64,000 nucleotides of DNA from NCBI GenBank assembly GCA_000149265.1, contig CH003264.1, positions 3,654-67,653 of the forward strand. Reading direction: 5' to 3'. Below, piece after piece: positions 60,256 through 64,000 of this stretch. The notes under the pieces were generated by a model, which was not told where the DNA came from, did not search any database, and saw nothing but the letters and a program-made list of their open reading frames with translations. The stretch comes from Ciona savignyi (taxonomy: Eukaryota > Chordata > Ascidiacea > Phlebobranchia > Cionidae). The first letter of the stretch is position 1, and the number at the start of each line of letters is the position of its first letter. Position numbers and translations under genes: made by a program.

Positions 60256-63200
60256 ATGACATTTGAGAGTATTTTAAATGCTGTAGGCGGTTTTGGTAAG
60301 TATCAAAAATTGCTTTGCTTTTACTTCGTTTTGAGCAGCATACCAAATGGATATCTGGTTTTGTCGATCGTTTTTGTGGGAATGACTCCTTCACATAGAT
60401 GCTGTATTCCCGAAATTGAAGGTAGTAATATTGATGCGTTTCATGCCATAAAAGTTTTAAATTGTTGTTAGTGTAAGTTATGGACTAAGCAGATTGTTTA
60501 TGTTAAGATCTTCAGAAAACTGTTCAATATTAAAATGTGGAAATGACGCGTCGTAAATTGCCGCTTCCGATTTATTTTAGTAAACCAAACACATGGGACA
60601 GTCACATAAGATACGCCTTTTGCGCTTTAGAGAGTGTGGTCGCAAAACCCTGTTCCAACTGCCAACCAAGAGACCTGTCTGCCTAGATAAACAGTAATAA
60701 AAACTACTAATTATCCGCGAGTGCAGATAGAAACGGCTAGAACGCCTGAAGAGGTGCAACTTACGAACACAGTGACCATAGATAAGTGCAAAGTGACACA
60801 AATAAAGTGGAAAACTTACAAAAATATAACACGCAAAACCAAAACAACAATAACCCCAAAACATCACATTAACCAATCTATTACACATGCCTCCTAACTT
60901 TTTTACAATATTCCTAACACTGATTTTGTACAAAATGTGAAATATAAACTAATGTCACTAACATAGAATTTATATATTGGGGACAATAAATTATTACATA
61001 GTGTGCAATTACTAGAAAATTGCTATATAGATGTGTGTTGTATATAGTTGAGACTTTTTAAGTTTCAGTACATTTTATTAATTTTGGAGTTTCAAGCCAT
61101 GCCCGCTTAATGTGTTACCTAAGGATGCAACCGTCATGCCAGCGCCTGATTTCGATTCGACATCTTTTCGGGTGCAAAACAGTTCTTCTAATAGAACGCC
61201 ACTATAAAAAAGGTTTAAAAACTTAAGCGCCATTCTCTTAAGTCAATATACTATATTTAGTAATCAAAGGTTTCCTACATCAAAATATTTAATACTTAGT
61301 ATCTTACGTTTGATGTTTTTTCTTGTTCTTTAGATGTTAGATTAACATTTTTTTTTCTTTTTATTAATTAAAAATTTATCTACCCAAAATTATGACTAGC
61401 TAGTCCTAATCAAAAAATATGGCGCCAACTTTAAATTAACCGCCCCAAAAAATACAGCTCTATCCTCTAATTGAACACCACCTCTAATAGATCGCCACTA
61501 TAAAAAAGTCGGTTAAAAAATAGAACGACGTGGCGCTCAAATAGAGGTTTTGATGTATACATAAATTACCGTTTATATTCTATACTTAGATTGCAGCAAT
61601 CGAAGCTCGGGTTCAAAGTACCACCTTCCCAATGCGGTATGTGCTGTTTTATGTATCATTTCAATATATTACCCCCGTATTGTCCTGTAGACAAGCTGAA
61701 CCCTGGGAGGATAGAATATGATTTTTTTCGGTGGGTAGTAAAACGCAATCCTTATTACCCTGAAAATCGTCTAATTATCTTGCGCGTACGTCAGGTTACC
61801 GGAACTATTAAAGCAGCGTATTTATAAACATTCCCAGTAAATATATATAGAAGGCATTTAACCAGTTATCACTCAAAATCCTTTTCTCAGTATATGTCTT
61901 ATATTTTTTCACAACTTTAAAATAGAAGTTTGGATCTCCAACCTCAAACCCAAAGTTTTGCTTAACATTCGTACATCGGAAATTTTTTTCTATAAAAACA
62001 GCTAGAAAATGCACAATCAACCCCTTTATTCAACAAAGCTCTGTTCCACCAGTACAACACTTTATAGTTAAACGAGAACACTGGCGCACATGACGCTTCC
62101 AACTGTACAAATTTGGAGAAAACCCATTGTTACTCAGCACAATACTCATTTAAATACTATGACTAACACACTATCAATCGTTAGATCTGGTCACGCATAG
62201 AGGTCCAATAATTTGTTATATGCCATCTATAGTTTTTACTGATTTTGACTTTTTCACATGGTTAAACAGCTGGATTCATAAGGATGGTTTTTTGTTGAAC
62301 ATTTTGCTTGAATGTCCAGCATAACCACATTTTTAAATATCATCTCAGTTTATTGGCAGCTACGGTACAACCATATACTTGGCTAGAGTAGCGTGGGTAA
62401 TTCTAAAAGCATTAAGCTATAAATAAGTCGCAGAAGAACATTGACAGAAAAGAATAAAATACGAACTTAACTTTGCAGACCTTGGATCTTTACATACCAT
62501 TTGACGGTGAGAATGGGAGATTGAGCGAATGTAAAATATACGGGGAGAATTCGACAACGCGAGAGTGTTCTAGCGGTTGGGTTTACGACACAGAATTCGA
62601 CCGAAGTACCTTCGTCACGGAAGTATGTTTAATTTTGTATATGGACGTAAAGTGTAAATATTGAAAATGAGTTTGGTATTTTACTTTTGTTTCTTCAATA
62701 ATTTAAAATTATAGGCTACAAAAACAACACAGGTATATTATTATTGATACAATACAATTTTAACTGTAGGTTTATAGGCTATAAACCGCTATATGATTAA
62801 AAATGTTTAACTATACTTTACCATTTTTGTGGCGAAATGTGATTGCATGGAAAAAACTATCGTTATTTTGATAAAAAAACTTATTATGTTGATTTTGAAG
62901 GAAATGTTTTTCGTTAGGTGTAAATGCCAACATAATTTAAGTTCATAAACGCATACAGTGGAAAACGTATGCATAACTTCAACCCGAGAATGCATAACGG
63001 TAGCTAATATATCCGCTCAGCTAAATTGCCCAGCATTTACTCCATGTTTATTTAACATGTAGCGTTTGTATGGAGAAAATAATTCATTCACATGTACTAT
63101 CAATATTGCAAGAAATTTTCATTATGTTCTTATCTTATGGTGAAATCAAGTGGGACTTAGTGTGCGGTCGAGCTTCGTTTCGACCTTTGATCACTGCTAT

Positions 63201-64000
63201 ATTCATGGCCGGTGTACTTGTTGGTTCCGGCGTCAGCGGCATATTTGCAGACAGGTTTGTCGACCTATATGCTTTACCGCATTCGTACCATATTAAAATA
63301 TTTTTAGTTCACTCTAACGAGTACTGGTGTTACCATGACTTTTACGTTCTCATTCCAACCGGAAATGAACATGATTGTTGTATTGCATTATATCACATCG
63401 TCTGCAAACTAAATGTCTAGCTCTAATAACCCAGTGGTTCCTAAAGTGGGATAATGCAAAATAAGTTCTTAAACACAAACTAATGAATGTTGTAAATATT
63501 TGTATTTTATACCTATAGGTTTGGTCGACGACCTGTCTTTTTGGGCGGAACGTATGCAATGTTTATATTTTTTGGCCTTTGCGGGGCGGCACCGTCTCCA
63601 ATCGTATATCTTGTCACCATGTTCTTTGCCGGAGCTTCCAACCTGATTAACTTTGCAGTTGCGTTCGTGCTGTGTGAGTATGGCAACTTTTCAGTATTTT
63701 TGCCAGGCCTACTTAGTAAGGTTTAATCGTCGCTTGATGCATATTGAAAGTGCGGTATGTAAGTCGACATCGCTAGCCGATCGGCTGCACGACTCTTACT
63801 TTAGCTTTCGAATTCACACTCCACTGCGAGAAATTAACTTACGCATCGTACCCGCAGGTTCTGAAGTGATCAACACCAATAATCGTATGGTAACCGGCAC
63901 ATTGACCATTGCTGGATTTTCGATTGGTTATATGATAATTCCATTAGTTGCGTACTTTATCACCAATTGGCGGATGTTGTATCTTGCAATAGGCTTAACT
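60256..64000 (+). CDS. SLC22-type organic ion transporter, 5' part (runs off the right edge)
   Basis: Major facilitator transporter of the SLC22 group (organic cation/carnitine/anion carriers) in the plasma membrane. Exons: 60256 to about 60421, 62479-62622, 63151-63254, 63519-63673 and 63858 to the edge. Exon 1 holds the N-terminus and first membrane helix with VFVGMTPSHRC, the usual site before the extracellular loop. Exon 2 is that loop (NSTTRECSSGWVYD, ending FVTE). Exon 3 starts WDLVCGR and has helix 2; exons 3-4 join as FADR-FGRRPVF, the MFS signature. Exon 5 covers two further helices. Exons 2 to 5 fit in phase. Exon 1 to exon 2 does not with the obvious donor at 60421, so an extra exon or another donor lies in the 2 kb intron. 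The substrate cannot be told. Confidence 0.8.
60422..62478 (+). other. First intron of the SLC22-type gene
   Basis: About 2 kb. Eroded SINE-2-like blocks near 61105-61150 and 61780-61830 are weak. May hide one short exon (see the transporter entry). No other gene seen. Confidence 0.45.

Overview
The window reads as chordate DNA, most likely from an ascidian tunicate such as Ciona or a relative. This is inferred from the AT-rich sequence, compact multi-exon genes with introns mostly of 100-700 bases, a chordate-style giant ankyrin exon, animal genes such as DEPTOR and RNASEH2C, and many tRNA-derived SINEs and small inverted-repeat elements. No prokaryotic features (operators, Shine-Dalgarno sites, CRISPR) are present.

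Layout, left to right: (1) 1-9011, 3' half of an ankyrin gene: a giant exon entering from the left edge, then a death-domain exon and eight C-terminal exons. (2) 10756-12574, alpha-tubulin gene A; 13704-14127, RNASEH2C A; 14344-16476, first five exons of DEPTOR, which lead to no DEPTOR 3' end. (3) 20115-34622, a second direct copy of about 14.4 kb holding ankyrin death-domain/C-terminal exons, alpha-tubulin B, RNASEH2C B and DEPTOR exons 1-5, this time followed by DEPTOR exons 6-12 (35495-38494). (4) About 40700-41958, a Tctex1-type dynein light chain gene. (5) 43252-46265, two tandem genes and one relic of a short secreted, arginine-rich peptide family that I do not recognise. (6) 48166-49590, an intronless S28 serine peptidase of the DPP7 type on the minus strand. 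(7) 50904-50975, a degenerate tRNA-Asp inside an inverted-repeat pair. (8) 51587-53398, a third alpha-tubulin copy, inverted. (9) 54786-57416, a small gene resembling sperm microtubule inner protein SPMIP11/TEX49. (10) 60256 to the right edge, the 5' part of an SLC22-type transporter.

Two themes stand out. First, the tandem duplication cuts ankyrin and DEPTOR inside introns. Exon 5 of the truncated DEPTOR copy and the ankyrin death-domain exon of the second copy are in compatible phase, so the junction could make a DEP-DEP-death-domain chimera. Against this, all three tubulin copies and both RNASEH2C copies carry different stops or one-base indels at otherwise perfect coding sites. Low-quality sequence, or two haplotypes assembled in tandem, is therefore a serious alternative. 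Second, transposable elements shape genes here: a SINE supplies the 3' splice site and first codons of an ankyrin exon in both copies, another SINE abuts a dynein light chain splice acceptor, and MITE-like elements sit in and beside DEPTOR.

The genes do not form one pathway. Several are cytoskeletal or ciliary (ankyrin, alpha-tubulin, Tctex1 light chain, SPMIP11-like), but I see no evidence that this grouping is functional.
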